A stretch of 64,000 bases of DNA from Pseudorhodoferax aquiterrae (GTDB lineage: Bacteria; Pseudomonadota; Gammaproteobacteria; Burkholderiales; Burkholderiaceae_C), in contig NZ_BMYK01000023.1 in NCBI RefSeq assembly GCF_014652235.1, positions 46,196-110,195 of the forward strand, in the 5' to 3' direction. Positions 22,957 to 33,384 of this stretch are shown here, piece by piece (position 1 is the stretch's first letter; every line of letters begins with the position of its first letter). The notes below the pieces were generated by a model. The model saw nothing but the letters and a program-made list of their open reading frames with translations, was not told the DNA's origin and made no database searches. A program made the translations under genes and the position numbers.

Positions 22957-23430
22957 ATGCCCAACAACATCCGTGCCGGCCGCTTCACCAAGGTGGTGGC
23001 CGGCTGCACTGCAGCCTTGCTCATGACGGCCTGCGCCATGCCGACCCAACGCACCGTGCTGTCCACGACCGGCGTGCCGCCGGCGATCGGCCCGTACTCG
23101 CAGATGGTTTCCCACGGCAACACGCTGTACCTCTCGGGCGTGATCCCGCTCAACGAGGCCGGCAACGCCGTCGTCGGCACCACCATCGAGGAGCAGACCC
23201 ATGCCGTGCTGCGCTACATCGGCACGATGCTCAAGTCCCAGGGGCTGGACTACACCGACGTGCTCTCGTCCTCGGTGTTCATGAAGGACCTCAACGAGTT
23301 CGCCGCGATGAACAAGGTCTACGGGGAGTACTTCAAGCCCGGCAATGCGCCCGTGCGCGCCACCGTCGAAGTGGCACGTTTGCCGCGTGACGTGAAGGTC
23401 GAGATCGCCGTCATCGTCGGTCGCCGTTGA
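22957..23430 (+). CDS. Exported RidA-family (YjgF) enamine/imine deaminase, probable lipoprotein
   Basis: A 157-residue protein: a 25-residue signal peptide ending MTA-Cys26, then a RidA domain. The domain keeps GPYSQ, the LYLSG strand and Arg134 in PVRATVEVARLP, which corresponds to the RidA catalytic arginine. RidA hydrolyses reactive enamine/imine intermediates made by PLP enzymes. Most RidA proteins are cytosolic, whereas this one should be secreted and perhaps lipid-anchored; Met at the -3 lipobox position is atypical, so anchoring is uncertain. The following gene encodes an exported PLP enzyme 22 bases downstream, which suggests they work together in the periplasm. Control by the divergent Cache kinase system is likely. 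Confidence 0.87.
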   Translation: MPNNIRAGRFTKVVAGCTAALLMTACAMPTQRTVLSTTGVPPAIGPYSQMVSHGNTLYLSGVIPLNEAGNAVVGTTIEEQTHAVLRYIGTMLKSQGLDYTDVLSSSVFMKDLNEFAAMNKVYGEYFKPGNAPVRATVEVARLPRDVKVEIAVIVGRR

Positions 23431-23452
23431 ACCCCTCTGGAGCACCCACACC

Positions 23453-24922
23453 ATGCAAGACCAACAGATCGTCACCGCCCGCACCGCAAACCTCGAGGCA
23501 CTGGCTGCGGCCGACACCACGCGCTGGCCGTCCAAGCGGCGCGACTTCCTGCGCATGCTGGGCTACGGTGCCGGCGCCGCCGCGCTGGGCCCGGCGCTCA
23601 TGGCCTGCGGCAGCAGCAACTCGGCCACGCCGGCCGCCGAGCTGCGTGCCCAGCTCGCGGCCAACGAGGCCTTCTGGACCGACGTGCAGAACATGTTCAC
23701 GCTGGACCCGGCCAAGACCTTCATGAACATCGGCACGGCCGGCTCCATGCCCAAGGTGGCGCTGGACCTGTTCGACACCGAGAACCGCAAGAAGGCCCGC
23801 GAATCGGGCAACGGCTACACGGACCACAACGCGCTGCGCGCGCTGGTGGCGCCGGCCTTCGGCGTGGATGTGGACGAGCTGGCCTTCTCGGCCAACACCT
23901 CCTCGGGCATGTGCCACGCCATCCTGGGCATTCCCTGGCAGCGCGGCGACGTGGTGGTCACGACCAACCACGAGCATGGCGGCGGCAACACGCCGCTCAA
24001 CATCGCGGTGGACCGCTACGGCATCGAGATCTCGCGCATCGAGATGCCGGTGGGCAACAACCAGACCGCGGCGACCTACCAGAACCTGTTCGACGAGCGC
24101 ATCCGCACGCTCAAGGCGGCCGGCAAAAACGTGCGCGCCGTGATGTGGTCCTCACCGACCTACGTGACCGGCACGCTGCTGCCGATCGCCGAGATCATGG
24201 AGGTGGTGAAGACGCACGGGCTGATCAGCATCGTGGACGGCGCCCACCTGCCGGGCATGATGCACTACGACTACGGCGCGCTGGGCATGGACTTCATGTC
24301 CGGCGCCGGCCACAAGTGGCAGTGCGGCCCGGGCTCCACCGGCATCCTGATCATCCGCAACAAGATCCGCGCCTCCAACCCGCTGCCGCTGCCCAAGTGG
24401 TACCCGGTGCACACCAGCACCTACTCCACGCGCGAACGCACGACCAACGGCACGGCCACCTACGACATCGCGGCCAGCGTGACCAGCTGCGGCAGCACGC
24501 ACACGCCGCTGTTCCAGGCCCTGGTCAGCGCCTGCCAGCTGTGGGACCAGATCGGCCGCAAGAACATCGAGACCTACGACCTCACGCTGTCGGCCTACCT
24601 CAAGGAGAAGATCGTCGAGCGCTGGGGCGTGGAGTCGCTGTACTCGCCCAAGGACGACCCCAAGCTGGTGTGCGCGCTGACCTCGTTCAACCCGTTCCGC
24701 AACAAGGACGACGTGATGAACTCGGCCAAGGCCACGCAGTTCGTCTCGCGCCTGCAGGCCGAGTACCCGCAGGGCCTGATCATCCGCAACGCCAGCTTCC
24801 CGGTGATCGGCGCCGCCTCGAACCACTACGCGATGCGCGTCTCCACGCACCTGTGGCACGACGCCAACGACATCGACGCGCTGGTCGATGCCATGTGGGA
24901 CCTGTCGGGCAAGATGGCCTGA
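23453..24922 (+). CDS. Tat-exported class V aminotransferase-fold PLP enzyme
   Basis: A 489-residue fold-type I PLP enzyme of the cysteine desulfurase / isopenicillin-N-epimerase-like group. The N-terminus carries a Tat motif SKRRDFLRM (27-35), a hydrophobic stretch and Leu-Met-Ala-Cys52, a possible lipobox, followed by a Ser/Asn linker. In the core, Asp262 and His265 (VDGAHLPG) and Lys288 (SGAGHKWQCGP) are the expected PLP-contacting and Schiff-base residues. Tat export carries folded, cofactor-loaded proteins, which fits a periplasmic PLP enzyme. With the exported RidA just upstream it may run a beta-elimination, deamination or epimerisation outside the cytoplasm. The substrate is unknown. 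Confidence 0.88.
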   Translation: MQDQQIVTARTANLEALAAADTTRWPSKRRDFLRMLGYGAGAAALGPALMACGSSNSATPAAELRAQLAANEAFWTDVQNMFTLDPAKTFMNIGTAGSMPKVALDLFDTENRKKARESGNGYTDHNALRALVAPAFGVDVDELAFSANTSSGMCHAILGIPWQRGDVVVTTNHEHGGGNTPLNIAVDRYGIEISRIEMPVGNNQTAATYQNLFDERIRTLKAAGKNVRAVMWSSPTYVTGTLLPIAEIMEVVKTHGLISIVDGAHLPGMMHYDYGALGMDFMSGAGHKWQCGPGSTGILIIRNKIRASNPLPLPKWYPVHTSTYSTRERTTNGTATYDIAASVTSCGSTHTPLFQALVSACQLWDQIGRKNIETYDLTLSAYLKEKIVERWGVESLYSPKDDPKLVCALTSFNPFRNKDDVMNSAKATQFVSRLQAEYPQGLIIRNASFPVIGAASNHYAMRVSTHLWHDANDIDALVDAMWDLSGKMA

Positions 24923-24941
24923 GGGTCTGCGCGGCCGGGCC

Positions 24942-25859
24942 TCAGCCCAGCTCGGGCGCCAGGCCCGGCGCCTTGTCCATGTCGGCCCCGTTGTACAGCT
25001 TGTGCTGGGCAGCGGGGCTGCCCACGTCGGACACCACGGCCAGGCGCCATTGCGGGTCGCGCCGCGCGAAGGCGCGCTGCCCGGCCGTCAGCGCATAGCC
25101 GGTCGCCCCCGTGGCCGTGCCCTTCACGACGAGCTTGAGCAGGGTCTTGCCCTTCTTGTCGCGCACCTCGGCCTCGTAGCCCGGGTTGGGCGCCTCCAGC
25201 AGCTCGGTCTTGTAGCCGTAGCCGGCGAAATGGCGCGTCAGGTGGTCCAGCGCGGCGCTGTGCAGGTCGCCGCCACCGCCGACCTCGATGGCCGGCGCAT
25301 CGGGCGCGGCGTCCACGATGCCGGCACGCGCACGCGCAGCCTGGATCTCGGCCTCGTTCGGCACCCAGCCGCGCGGGCCGCGCACCAGCACCACATGGCG
25401 CTGCTCGGGGCTCCAGACGGCCACGTGCCAGGGCTCGTCGTCGGGCACGCGCACCGACATGCGGGCGGCCTTGTCGGTCTCGATGTCGGCGATGGCCACG
25501 CGGTTGGTCTGCAGCACGGCGCGCAGGGGCTGGTCGGCGTCCAGCGCCCGCTTGATGAGCTGGATGCGGTCCTTGGTGCGCTGGATGCGCAGGTCGGTGC
25601 GCTCGCCGCCGCCGATGCGGTGCAGCGGGTCGAGCGACTCGAGCAGGAACCAGCGCCCACCCTCGCCCACGCTGACGAGCTCGGCCCAGATGGTCACGAT
25701 GATGTTGTCGCCGGTCGCCAGCCAGGCCAGGTCGGAGGCCGTGTCGCGCGCGTCGAACACGCCCATCTTGGCGATGATCTCCACCGGCGTGCGTTTGTCG
25801 CCGGACAGGCGTTTCTCGTTGATGACCGCCAGGACGGCGGGTGCGACTTCTTTGTCCAT
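24942..25859 (-). CDS. Uncharacterised protein with DUF3883-like (nuclease-fold) C-terminus
   Basis: A 305-residue protein starting at ATG 25859 (MDKEVAPAV). The first half has no recognised family. The C-terminal part (about 210-290) resembles DUF3883: AALDHLTRHFAGYGYKTELL, YEAEVRDKKGK, LVVKGT and ALTAGQRAFARR. DUF3883 has a restriction-endonuclease-like fold, but in the EVK-type motif the acidic residue is replaced by Val (LVVKGT), so nuclease activity may be lost. The gene stands alone between the exported PLP enzyme (convergent) and a small helical protein, with a hairpin in front. The function is unknown. Confidence 0.75.
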   Translation of the reverse strand: MDKEVAPAVLAVINEKRLSGDKRTPVEIIAKMGVFDARDTASDLAWLATGDNIIVTIWAELVSVGEGGRWFLLESLDPLHRIGGGERTDLRIQRTKDRIQLIKRALDADQPLRAVLQTNRVAIADIETDKAARMSVRVPDDEPWHVAVWSPEQRHVVLVRGPRGWVPNEAEIQAARARAGIVDAAPDAPAIEVGGGGDLHSAALDHLTRHFAGYGYKTELLEAPNPGYEAEVRDKKGKTLLKLVVKGTATGATGYALTAGQRAFARRDPQWRLAVVSDVGSPAAQHKLYNGADMDKAPGLAPELG

Positions 25860-25870
25860 GGAAAACAGGA

Positions 25871-25895
25871 GGGCCGGTCTCGACCGGCCCTTTTT
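25871..25895 (+). terminator. Strong intrinsic terminator-like hairpin with T run
   Basis: GGGCCGGT (25871-25878) and ACCGGCCC (25883-25890) pair perfectly around CTCG and are followed by TTTTT. It is oriented for plus-strand transcription although both neighbouring genes are on the minus strand. On the minus strand its tail (TCCTGTTTT) is only moderately T-rich. It may stop read-through from either side or attenuate the downstream minus-strand gene. Confidence 0.65.
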
Positions 25896-25918
25896 CTGGG
25901 GGGTGGAAGGAGGGGGGC

Positions 25919-26197
25919 TCAGCCGCGCGGTGGCGCGGCGGCCTTGTCCAGCGCGGTGTTGACCTCGTCCAGCGTCTCGGCCGACTGGGTCAGCGTCTTC
26001 TCGACGGCGCCCGTGTGGCCCAGCGCCTGCTCGATCTCGCGCGTGCGCGCTTCCTCGCTCAGGTGGGTGTCGAGCACGGTGTTGGCCACGGCCAGGTCGT
26101 CGGCCGCCTGCCGGATGTCGGCGGCGACCTCCTTGGCCTTTTCGATCGCCTGCTCCAGGTGCTTGGCGGCCTGGGCATCGTTGGAAGGCTGGGACAT
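25919..26197 (-). CDS. Small helical, charged hypothetical protein
   Basis: A 92-residue protein, MSQPSNDAQ... to KAAAPPRG, almost entirely helix-forming and rich in Ala, Glu, Asp and Lys with heptad-like spacing (coiled-coil tendency). It has no signal peptide and no recognised domain. The length and regular composition fit a real gene with its own start at 26197. It lies downstream of gap on the same strand, behind two hairpins, so separate transcription is likely. The function is unknown; a phasin- or scaffold-like role would be speculation. Confidence 0.65.
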   Translation of the reverse strand: MSQPSNDAQAAKHLEQAIEKAKEVAADIRQAADDLAVANTVLDTHLSEEARTREIEQALGHTGAVEKTLTQSAETLDEVNTALDKAAAPPRG

Positions 26198-26216
26198 GGT
26201 GGAACTTCTGGGACAA

Positions 26217-26269
26217 GGCGGGCGCACATCGTAGCGCGCCCGCCAGCGCCGGGACAAGCCGCCCGGCGC
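26217..26269 (-). terminator. Tandem GC hairpins downstream of gap
   Basis: Two stems lie between the gap stop and the next gene: GCGCCGGG/CCCGGCGC (26246-26253 with 26262-26269) and GGCGGGCGC/GCGCCCGCC (26217-26225 with 26236-26244). Neither has a clear T run. They probably end the tkt-gap transcript or stabilise its 3' end. Confidence 0.4.
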
Positions 26270-26292
26270 AGCGCTTCGCTTACTTGGCGCTC

Positions 26293-27315
<1,023 letters not shown>

Positions 27316-29463
27316 TTACTTGGACAAAACCTTGCGCACGGTGGCCGCCACGTTCTCGGACGTGAAACCGAAGTGCTTGAACAGCACGGGCGCGGGGGCA
27401 GACTCGCCATAGGTGTCGATGCCGACCACGGCCGCGCAGCCGTACTTCCACCAGCCGTCGGTCACGCCCATTTCCACCGCGATGCGCGGCAGGCCTTCGG
27501 GCAGCACGGCCTTCTTGTAGGCCAGGCTCTGGCGGTCGAAGGTGGTGGTGCTGGGCATGGAGACCACGCGCACGGCGATCTTCAGTTCTGCCAGCTGCTT
27601 CTGGGCGGCCAGCGCCAGCTGCACTTCGGAGCCGGTGGCGATGATCACGGCGCGGGCCTTGCCCTTGAGGCCCACGTCGGCGGGCTCGCTCAGCACGTAG
27701 GCGCCGCTGGCGATGTGGTCCAGCGCGTCCTCGCTCTTGGGCGCGTAGGGCAGGTTCTGGCGCGACAGCAGCAGCGCGGTCGGCCGGTTCTTCTGGGCCA
27801 GGGCCACGGCCCAGGCGATGGCGGTCTCGGCCGTGTCGGCCGGGCGCCAGACGTCCAAATTGGGAATCAGGCGCAGGCTCGCGGCATGCTCGATGGACTG
27901 GTGCGTGGGGCCGTCCTCGCCCAGGCCAATGGAGTCGTGCGTGAACACGTGCACCACGCGCTGCTTCATGAGCGCGGCCATGCGGATGGCGTTGCGGCTG
28001 TAGTCGCTGAAGGTCAGGAAGGTGCCGCCGTAGGGGATGTAGCCGCCGTGCAGCGCCACGCCGTTCATGATGGCGGCCATGCCGAATTCGCGCACGCCGT
28101 AGTTGATGTGGCGGCCGATCACGCCGTGCGGCGGCTCCTCCACCGGGGCGGCCTTCTCGTCCTCGGCACCGGCCTTGCGGTCGGGCGCGGCGCCCAGCAC
28201 CACGGCGCCGGTTTCGGCCTCGAAGCGCAGCGCCGGTGTGTGGCTGGTGTTGGTCAGGTTGGAGCCGGTCAGGTCGGCAGAGCCGCCCAGCAGCTCGGGC
28301 AAGGCGGCCGTGAAGCCTTCCAGCGCCAGCTGGCTGGCCTTGCGGCTGGCCACGGTGGCCGCCAGGTCATGGGCTTCGGAGGCGATGCGCGCGGCGGTCT
28401 CGGCGAAGCTGGCGGGCAGCTCGCCCTGCATGCGGCGCGTCAGCTCGGCGGCCAGTTGCGGGTGGGCCGCCTTGTAGCCGGCGAACAGCACGTCCCAGTC
28501 GGCCTCGGCGGCCAGGCCCTTGGCCTTGGCGTCCCAGGCGGCATAGACGTCTTCGGGGATCTCGAAGGGGGCGGCATCCCAGCCCAGCGCTTCGCGCGTG
28601 AGCTTGATTTCCTCGGCACCCAGCGGCTCGCCGTGGGCCTTGGCCGTGCCGGCGCGGTTGGGCGAGCCCTTGCCGATGGCGGTCTTGCAGATGATCAGGG
28701 TGGGCTTGCCCTGCGAGGCCTTGGCCTCCTCGATGGCCTTGGAGACGGCTTCGGCGTCCTGGCCGTCGACCGGGCCCAGCACCTGCCAGCCGCTGGCGAC
28801 GAAGCGCAGCGCCGTGTTGTCGATGAACCAGGGCGCGACCTTGCCGTCGATGGAGATGCCGTTGTCGTCGTACAGCGCGACCAGCTTGTCCAGCTTCCAG
28901 GCACCGGCCAGGGCCACGGCCTCGTGGCTGATGCCTTCCATGAGGCAGCCGTCGCCCAGGAACACGTAGGTGCGGTGGTCGACGACGGGGAAGTTCGGCC
29001 GGTTGAATTCAGCGGCCAGCAGCTTCTCGGCCAGCGCCATGCCCACTGCGTTGGTGATGCCCTGGCCCAGCGGGCCGGTGGTGGTTTCCACGCCGGGCGT
29101 GATGCCGTGCTCGGGGTGGCCGGCAGTCTTGCTGTGCAGCTGGCGGAAGTTCTTGAGTTCTTCGATCGGCAGCGCGTAGCCCGTCAGGTGCAGCAGCGCG
29201 TACAGCAGCATGGAGCCGTGGCCGTTGGACAGCACGAAGCGGTCGCGGTCGAACCAGGCCGGGTTGCGCGGGTTGTGCTTGAGGTGGCGGGCCCACAGCG
29301 CGACGGCCATGTCGGCCATGCCCATGGGGGCGCCCGGGTGGCCGGAATTGGCCTGCTGCACGGCGTCCATGGCCAGCGCGCGGATGGCGTTGGCCATGCG
29401 GCTGGCGGGCGCGGCGGCCTCAACGACGGGGGTGGAAGAGGCCAGCGTGTCAGTGTTCGCCAT
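27316..29463 (-). CDS. tkt: Transketolase
   Basis: A 715-residue thiamine-diphosphate enzyme of the pentose phosphate pathway. Visible features are [21 protein letters not shown] at the N-terminus (substrate His), the ThDP motif [32 protein letters not shown], the pyrimidine-domain [15 protein letters not shown] (transketolase signature), and a C-terminal domain ending [14 protein letters not shown] charged insert, roughly [20 protein letters not shown], lengthens the protein relative to E. coli TktA (663). Start 29463 gives the usual N-terminus; the longer open frame is rejected. It is upstream of gap in one transcript. Confidence 0.97.
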   Translation of the reverse strand: MANTDTLASSTPVVEAAAPASRMANAIRALAMDAVQQANSGHPGAPMGMADMAVALWARHLKHNPRNPAWFDRDRFVLSNGHGSMLLYALLHLTGYALPIEELKNFRQLHSKTAGHPEHGITPGVETTTGPLGQGITNAVGMALAEKLLAAEFNRPNFPVVDHRTYVFLGDGCLMEGISHEAVALAGAWKLDKLVALYDDNGISIDGKVAPWFIDNTALRFVASGWQVLGPVDGQDAEAVSKAIEEAKASQGKPTLIICKTAIGKGSPNRAGTAKAHGEPLGAEEIKLTREALGWDAAPFEIPEDVYAAWDAKAKGLAAEADWDVLFAGYKAAHPQLAAELTRRMQGELPASFAETAARIASEAHDLAATVASRKASQLALEGFTAALPELLGGSADLTGSNLTNTSHTPALRFEAETGAVVLGAAPDRKAGAEDEKAAPVEEPPHGVIGRHINYGVREFGMAAIMNGVALHGGYIPYGGTFLTFSDYSRNAIRMAALMKQRVVHVFTHDSIGLGEDGPTHQSIEHAASLRLIPNLDVWRPADTAETAIAWAVALAQKNRPTALLLSRQNLPYAPKSEDALDHIASGAYVLSEPADVGLKGKARAVIIATGSEVQLALAAQKQLAELKIAVRVVSMPSTTTFDRQSLAYKKAVLPEGLPRIAVEMGVTDGWWKYGCAAVVGIDTYGESAPAPVLFKHFGFTSENVAATVRKVLSK

Positions 29464-29571
29464 GGGTGGGCAGCTCCGGTCGAAATCGGGGGAAACCCGG
29501 GATTTTAGCGAGGCGGCCATGCCACGGCTCTGCCCTACAGTCGCCAAGGCTCCACCACCTGGCCCCTGCCC

Positions 29572-30498
29572 ATGCCTTCTCTTCCCGCTGGCGTCGTGCT
29601 GTTCGAGCGCGGCTGGCTCTCCTCGAACAACCTGTTGCTGACCGATCCGCGCGGCGCGGGCCCGGCCGCGCTGGTCGATTCAGGCTATTGCACGCATGCC
29701 GCGCAGACGCTGGCGCTGCTGGACCAGGCCCTGGGCGGCGCGCCGCTGGACCGGCTGCTCAACACCCACCTGCACAGCGACCATTGCGGCGGCAACGCGG
29801 CCTTGCAACAGCGCTACCCCGCGTTGCACACGGCCATCCCGCCGGGCCAGGCCCAGGCGGTGCGCGACTGGGACGCCGACGCGCTGAGCTACGCGCCCAC
29901 GGGCCAGCTGTGCCCGCGCTTCAATTTCGACAGCCTGCTGCAACCCGGCCAGGAGGTCGCCCTGGGCGCCGGGCACTGGCAGGTGCATGCGGCACCCGGC
30001 CACGATCCGCATGCCGTGCTGCTGTTCGAGCCCTCCTGGCGGCTGCTCGTGGCCGGCGACGCGCTGTGGCACAACGGCTTCGGCGTGGTGTTCCCCGAGC
30101 TCGAAGGGGCATCCGCCTTCGCCGAGGTCGGTGCCTCGCTGGACCTCATCGAACGGCTGGCCCCGGCCACCGTCGTGCCGGGCCATGGCGGCGCCTTCGA
30201 CGACGTGGGCCCGGCGCTGGAGCGCGCGCGCCGGCGGCTGGACGGCTTCGTCGCCGCGCCGCGCAAGCATGCGCTGTACGCGGCCAAGGTGCTGCTGAAA
30301 TTCAAGCTGCTGGAACTGCAGTCCATCGGCGAGGCCGCGCTCCTGGACTGGGCCCGGCGCACGCCCTACTTCCAGACCCTGCACGTGCGGCACTTCGCCG
30401 ATACCGGCCCCATCGACGCCTGGGGTGCAACATTGGTCGAGGACCTGCTGCGCTCGGGTGCCGCGGCGCGCGAGGGGGCACTGCTGGTCAACCGCTAG
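29572..30498 (+). CDS. MBL-fold metallo-hydrolase
   Basis: A 308-residue metallo-beta-lactamase-fold hydrolase with the zinc motif H66-L-H68-S-D70-H71 ([11 protein letters not shown]), a second His in [11 protein letters not shown], Asp in VAGDALW, and His in VPGHGG. Relatives include glyoxalase II, lactonases and quorum-quenching enzymes; a C-terminal helical extension (about 220-308) separates it from glyoxalase II. No signal peptide is present, so it acts in the cytoplasm. It is transcribed divergently from tkt with a 108-base gap. The substrate is unknown. Confidence 0.87.
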   Translation: MPSLPAGVVLFERGWLSSNNLLLTDPRGAGPAALVDSGYCTHAAQTLALLDQALGGAPLDRLLNTHLHSDHCGGNAALQQRYPALHTAIPPGQAQAVRDWDADALSYAPTGQLCPRFNFDSLLQPGQEVALGAGHWQVHAAPGHDPHAVLLFEPSWRLLVAGDALWHNGFGVVFPELEGASAFAEVGASLDLIERLAPATVVPGHGGAFDDVGPALERARRRLDGFVAAPRKHALYAAKVLLKFKLLELQSIGEAALLDWARRTPYFQTLHVRHFADTGPIDAWGATLVEDLLRSGAAAREGALLVNR

Positions 30499-30566
30499 CG
30501 TTCACGTGGCTGTCATGCGGCGCGGGCAGGCTCGCGGGCTTGTCTTTCCACCCCGGACCCCTTCGC

Positions 30567-31916
30567 ATGTTCCGCCTGACCCTCGCCGCGCTCTCCTGCG
30601 CCGCCGCCCTGTCCCCCGCCGCCCAGGCCCAGCAGGCCTACCCGGTCACGCTGGCCGGCCACGCCGTGCTGCCCGCCCTCACGCTGATCGCGCCGCCGGC
30701 CGATGCGCCGGCCGACCTGCGCATGGCCGGCAAGTTCACGACGGCCCAGCGCGCGGACCAACCCGGTGCGGTGATGGGCCTGTCCGGCGGCCGGCCCACG
30801 GGCATTGGCCTGCCGTTCCAAGGCCAGCCCGCCCAAGGCCATTCGGGCATCAAGCGCATGGCCGACGGCAGCTTCTGGATCCTCACGGACAACGGCGCCG
30901 GCAGCAAGGCCAACTCGCCGGACTTCATGCTCTACCTGAACCACTACGCGGTGGACTTCCAAAGCGGCCGCTTCGAGCGCAAAAAGACCGTGTTCCTGCA
31001 CGATCCCGACCGCAAGGTGCCCTTCCGCATCGTCCAGGAGGGCAGCGAGAAGCGCTACCTGACCGGCGCGGACTTCGACCCCGAGAGCTTCCAGTTCGCC
31101 GGCGGCGCGCTGTGGATCGGCGAGGAGTTCGGGCCCTACTTGATCCAGGCCGACCTGGACGGCAAGGTGCTGGCCGTGTTCGAGACCCAGGCGGACGGCA
31201 AGACCGTGCGCTCGCCCGACCACCCGGCCGTCGCGATGCCGGGCGCGCCCGACGCTGCGCTGCCGGCCTTCGAGGTGCGCCGTTCCAAGGGCTTCGAGGG
31301 CATGGCCGCCTCGCCCGACGGCAGCAAGCTCTACGCGCTGCTGGAAGGCCCGCTCTGGAACGCCGCCACCCATTCCAACGAGATGGTGGACGGCAAGACC
31401 GCGCTGCGCGTGCTCGAGTTCGACGTGCAGAAGAAGGCCTGGACCGGCCGCCACTGGAAGTACCCGCTGGAGGCCGGCCACCACGCCATCGGCGACTTCA
31501 ACATGGTCGACGCGACGACCGGCCTCGTCATCGAGCGCGACAACGGCGAAGGCACGCTGGACAAGGCCTGCCCCGCCGGCGAGAAGCGCAACGACTGCTT
31601 CCACGACCTGGCCAAGTTCAAGCGCGTCTACAAGATCGAGATGACGCAGGCCAACGTGGGCCAGGCCGTGCGCAAGATCGGCTACATCGACCTCATGGCC
31701 ATCCAGGACCCGAACAAGCTGGCGAAGAAGCCCTTGACGAACGGCGTGCTGACCTTCCCGTTCTTCACGATCGAGAACGTGGACATCGTGGACGCCACGC
31801 ACATCGTGGTCGGCAACGACAACAACCTGCCGTTCAGCAGCAGCCGCGTGCCCGACCAGGCCGACGACAACGAGCTCGTGCTGCTCGAGGTGGGCGAACT
31901 GCTGCGCGCCAAGTGA
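30567..31916 (+). CDS. Exported esterase-like (phytase-like beta-propeller) protein
   Basis: A 449-residue protein with a clear signal peptide (MFRLTLAALSCAAALSPAAQA) followed by the domain called esterase-like activity of phytase. Conserved pieces include HSGIKRMADGSFWILTDNG, GADFDPESFQFAGGALWIGEEFGPYLIQAD, KGFEGMAASPDGSKLYALLEGP and ENVDIVDATHIVVGNDNNLPF. It is expected to be a periplasmic beta-propeller phosphodiesterase or esterase. It starts 68 bases after the MBL-fold gene and may share its transcript. The first residue was chosen to begin the signal peptide. Confidence 0.88.
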   Translation: MFRLTLAALSCAAALSPAAQAQQAYPVTLAGHAVLPALTLIAPPADAPADLRMAGKFTTAQRADQPGAVMGLSGGRPTGIGLPFQGQPAQGHSGIKRMADGSFWILTDNGAGSKANSPDFMLYLNHYAVDFQSGRFERKKTVFLHDPDRKVPFRIVQEGSEKRYLTGADFDPESFQFAGGALWIGEEFGPYLIQADLDGKVLAVFETQADGKTVRSPDHPAVAMPGAPDAALPAFEVRRSKGFEGMAASPDGSKLYALLEGPLWNAATHSNEMVDGKTALRVLEFDVQKKAWTGRHWKYPLEAGHHAIGDFNMVDATTGLVIERDNGEGTLDKACPAGEKRNDCFHDLAKFKRVYKIEMTQANVGQAVRKIGYIDLMAIQDPNKLAKKPLTNGVLTFPFFTIENVDIVDATHIVVGNDNNLPFSSSRVPDQADDNELVLLEVGELLRAK

Positions 31917-31923
31917 GGGGCTC

Positions 31924-31942
31924 CATTCAAAAGGCTTGAATG
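31924..31942. repeat. Inverted repeat upstream of wrbA
   Basis: CATTCAA and TTGAATG are perfect arms around AAGGC, eight bases after the esterase-like gene stop. It may be a weak terminator for that gene or an operator for wrbA. The low-GC dyad stands out in this region. Confidence 0.4.
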
Positions 31943-32023
31943 CTGCCTTCACCTTTGGGCGATGCCGGCCGGGTTGAGGCCGCCAACAATGCAGCCATCT
32001 CTTCACCCACCTGGAAGCACACC

Positions 32024-32623
32024 ATGGCCAAAGTCCTCGTCCTCTACTACTCCACCTACGGTCACATCGAGACCATGGCCGGCGCCATCGCCGAAGGCGC
32101 GCGCGCCGCGGGCGCCCAGGTGGACATCAAGCGCGTGCCCGAGACGGTGCCCGAGGAGATCGCCAGGAAGTCGCACTTCAAGCTGGACCAGGCGGCGCCC
32201 GTGGCCAAGGTCGAGGACCTCGCGAACTACGACGCCATCGTGGTCGGCACCGGCACGCGCTTCGGCCGCATGTCCTCGCAGATGGCGGCCTTCCTGGACC
32301 AGGCCGGCGGCCTGTGGGCCCGAGGCGCGCTGAACGGCAAGGTCGGCGCGGCCTTCACCTCCACGGCCACCCAGCACGGCGGCCAGGAGACCACGCTGTT
32401 CTCCATCATCACCAACCTGCTGCACTTCGGCCTCGTGATCGTGGGCCTGCCCTACAGCCATGGCGGTCAGATGACGCTGGACGAGATCGTCGGCGGCGCC
32501 CCGTATGGCGCGACCACGATCGCCGGCGGCGACGGTTCGCGCCAGCCCAGCGACATCGAACTGGCCGGCGCACGCCACCAGGGCGAGCTGGTGGCCAAGA
32601 CGGCGGCCAAGCTGTTCGGCTGA
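32024..32623 (+). CDS. wrbA: WrbA-type NAD(P)H:quinone oxidoreductase (flavodoxin-like)
   Basis: A 199-residue FMN protein with the flavodoxin phosphate loop [12 protein letters not shown] near the start, the [13 protein letters not shown] active loop, [13 protein letters not shown], and [20 protein letters not shown]. This is the standard WrbA pattern and length. WrbA performs two-electron reduction of quinones in the cytoplasm and limits oxidative stress. A dyad 80 bases upstream may affect its expression. The next gene is 29 bases downstream, so it could be co-transcribed. Confidence 0.95.
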   Translation: MAKVLVLYYSTYGHIETMAGAIAEGARAAGAQVDIKRVPETVPEEIARKSHFKLDQAAPVAKVEDLANYDAIVVGTGTRFGRMSSQMAAFLDQAGGLWARGALNGKVGAAFTSTATQHGGQETTLFSIITNLLHFGLVIVGLPYSHGGQMTLDEIVGGAPYGATTIAGGDGSRQPSDIELAGARHQGELVAKTAAKLFG

Positions 32624-32652
32624 ACCACCGCCCGGTCCCGATAATCGGGACC

Positions 32653-33384
32653 ATGCCTTCCCCGACCTCCCCTGCGCAGCCCGTCCGCTGCGCCATGGTG
32701 CTCGCTGCCGGCCGCGGCGAGCGCATGCGGCCGCTGTCCGACCAGACCCCCAAGCCGCTGCTGGCCGTGCATGGCAAGCCCATGGTCGTCTGGCACCTGG
32801 AGGCGCTGGCGCGCGCGGGCGTGCAGCGCGTCGTCGTCAACACGGCCTGGCTGGAGGAGCAGATCCCGGCCGCGCTGGGCGACGGCAGCCGTTGGGGCCT
32901 CACGATCCACTACTCCATGGAAGGCCGCGACCATGGCGGTGCGCTGGAGACGGCCGGCGGCATCGCCAAGGCATTGCCCTGGCTGGACGAGTGCTTCTGG
33001 CTGGTCTCGGGCGACATCCACGCGCCCGATTTCGCCTACGACGCCGCGCGGGCCGCGGCCTTCGTGGCGCAGCCCGCGCTTCTGGCCCACCTGTGGCTGG
33101 TGCCCAATCCCGACTTCCACCCCACCGGCGACTTCGGCATCGCCGCCGACGGCCTGGCCCTGGCCGATGCCGGCCCGGATGGCCGGCGCTGGACCTACGC
33201 CAACTTCGCGCTGATGCGCAAGGCGTTGTGCGCCGGCGTGCCCGTGGGCCAGAAAGCCGCGTTGGGCCCGCTGCTGAAGGCCGCGATCCGCGACCGCCAG
33301 ATCGGCGCCGAGGTCTACCACGGTGCCTGGCACAACATCGGCACGCCGGCCCAGTTGGCGGCCCTGGACGGAGCCGCCCCGTGA
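32653..33384 (+). CDS. MurU-like nucleotidyltransferase
   Basis: A 243-residue sugar-1-phosphate nucleotidyltransferase with the signature LAAGRGERMRPLSDQTPKP (about 17-35), metal-binding Asp in LVSGDIHAPDF, and the C-terminal AWHNIGTPAQL. Length and motifs match MurU (N-acetylmuramate-1-phosphate uridylyltransferase) of the peptidoglycan recycling route, though the partner kinase AmgK is not in the window. It is translationally coupled to the next gene by a GTGA overlap. Confidence 0.85.
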   Translation: MPSPTSPAQPVRCAMVLAAGRGERMRPLSDQTPKPLLAVHGKPMVVWHLEALARAGVQRVVVNTAWLEEQIPAALGDGSRWGLTIHYSMEGRDHGGALETAGGIAKALPWLDECFWLVSGDIHAPDFAYDAARAAAFVAQPALLAHLWLVPNPDFHPTGDFGIAADGLALADAGPDGRRWTYANFALMRKALCAGVPVGQKAALGPLLKAAIRDRQIGAEVYHGAWHNIGTPAQLAALDGAAP

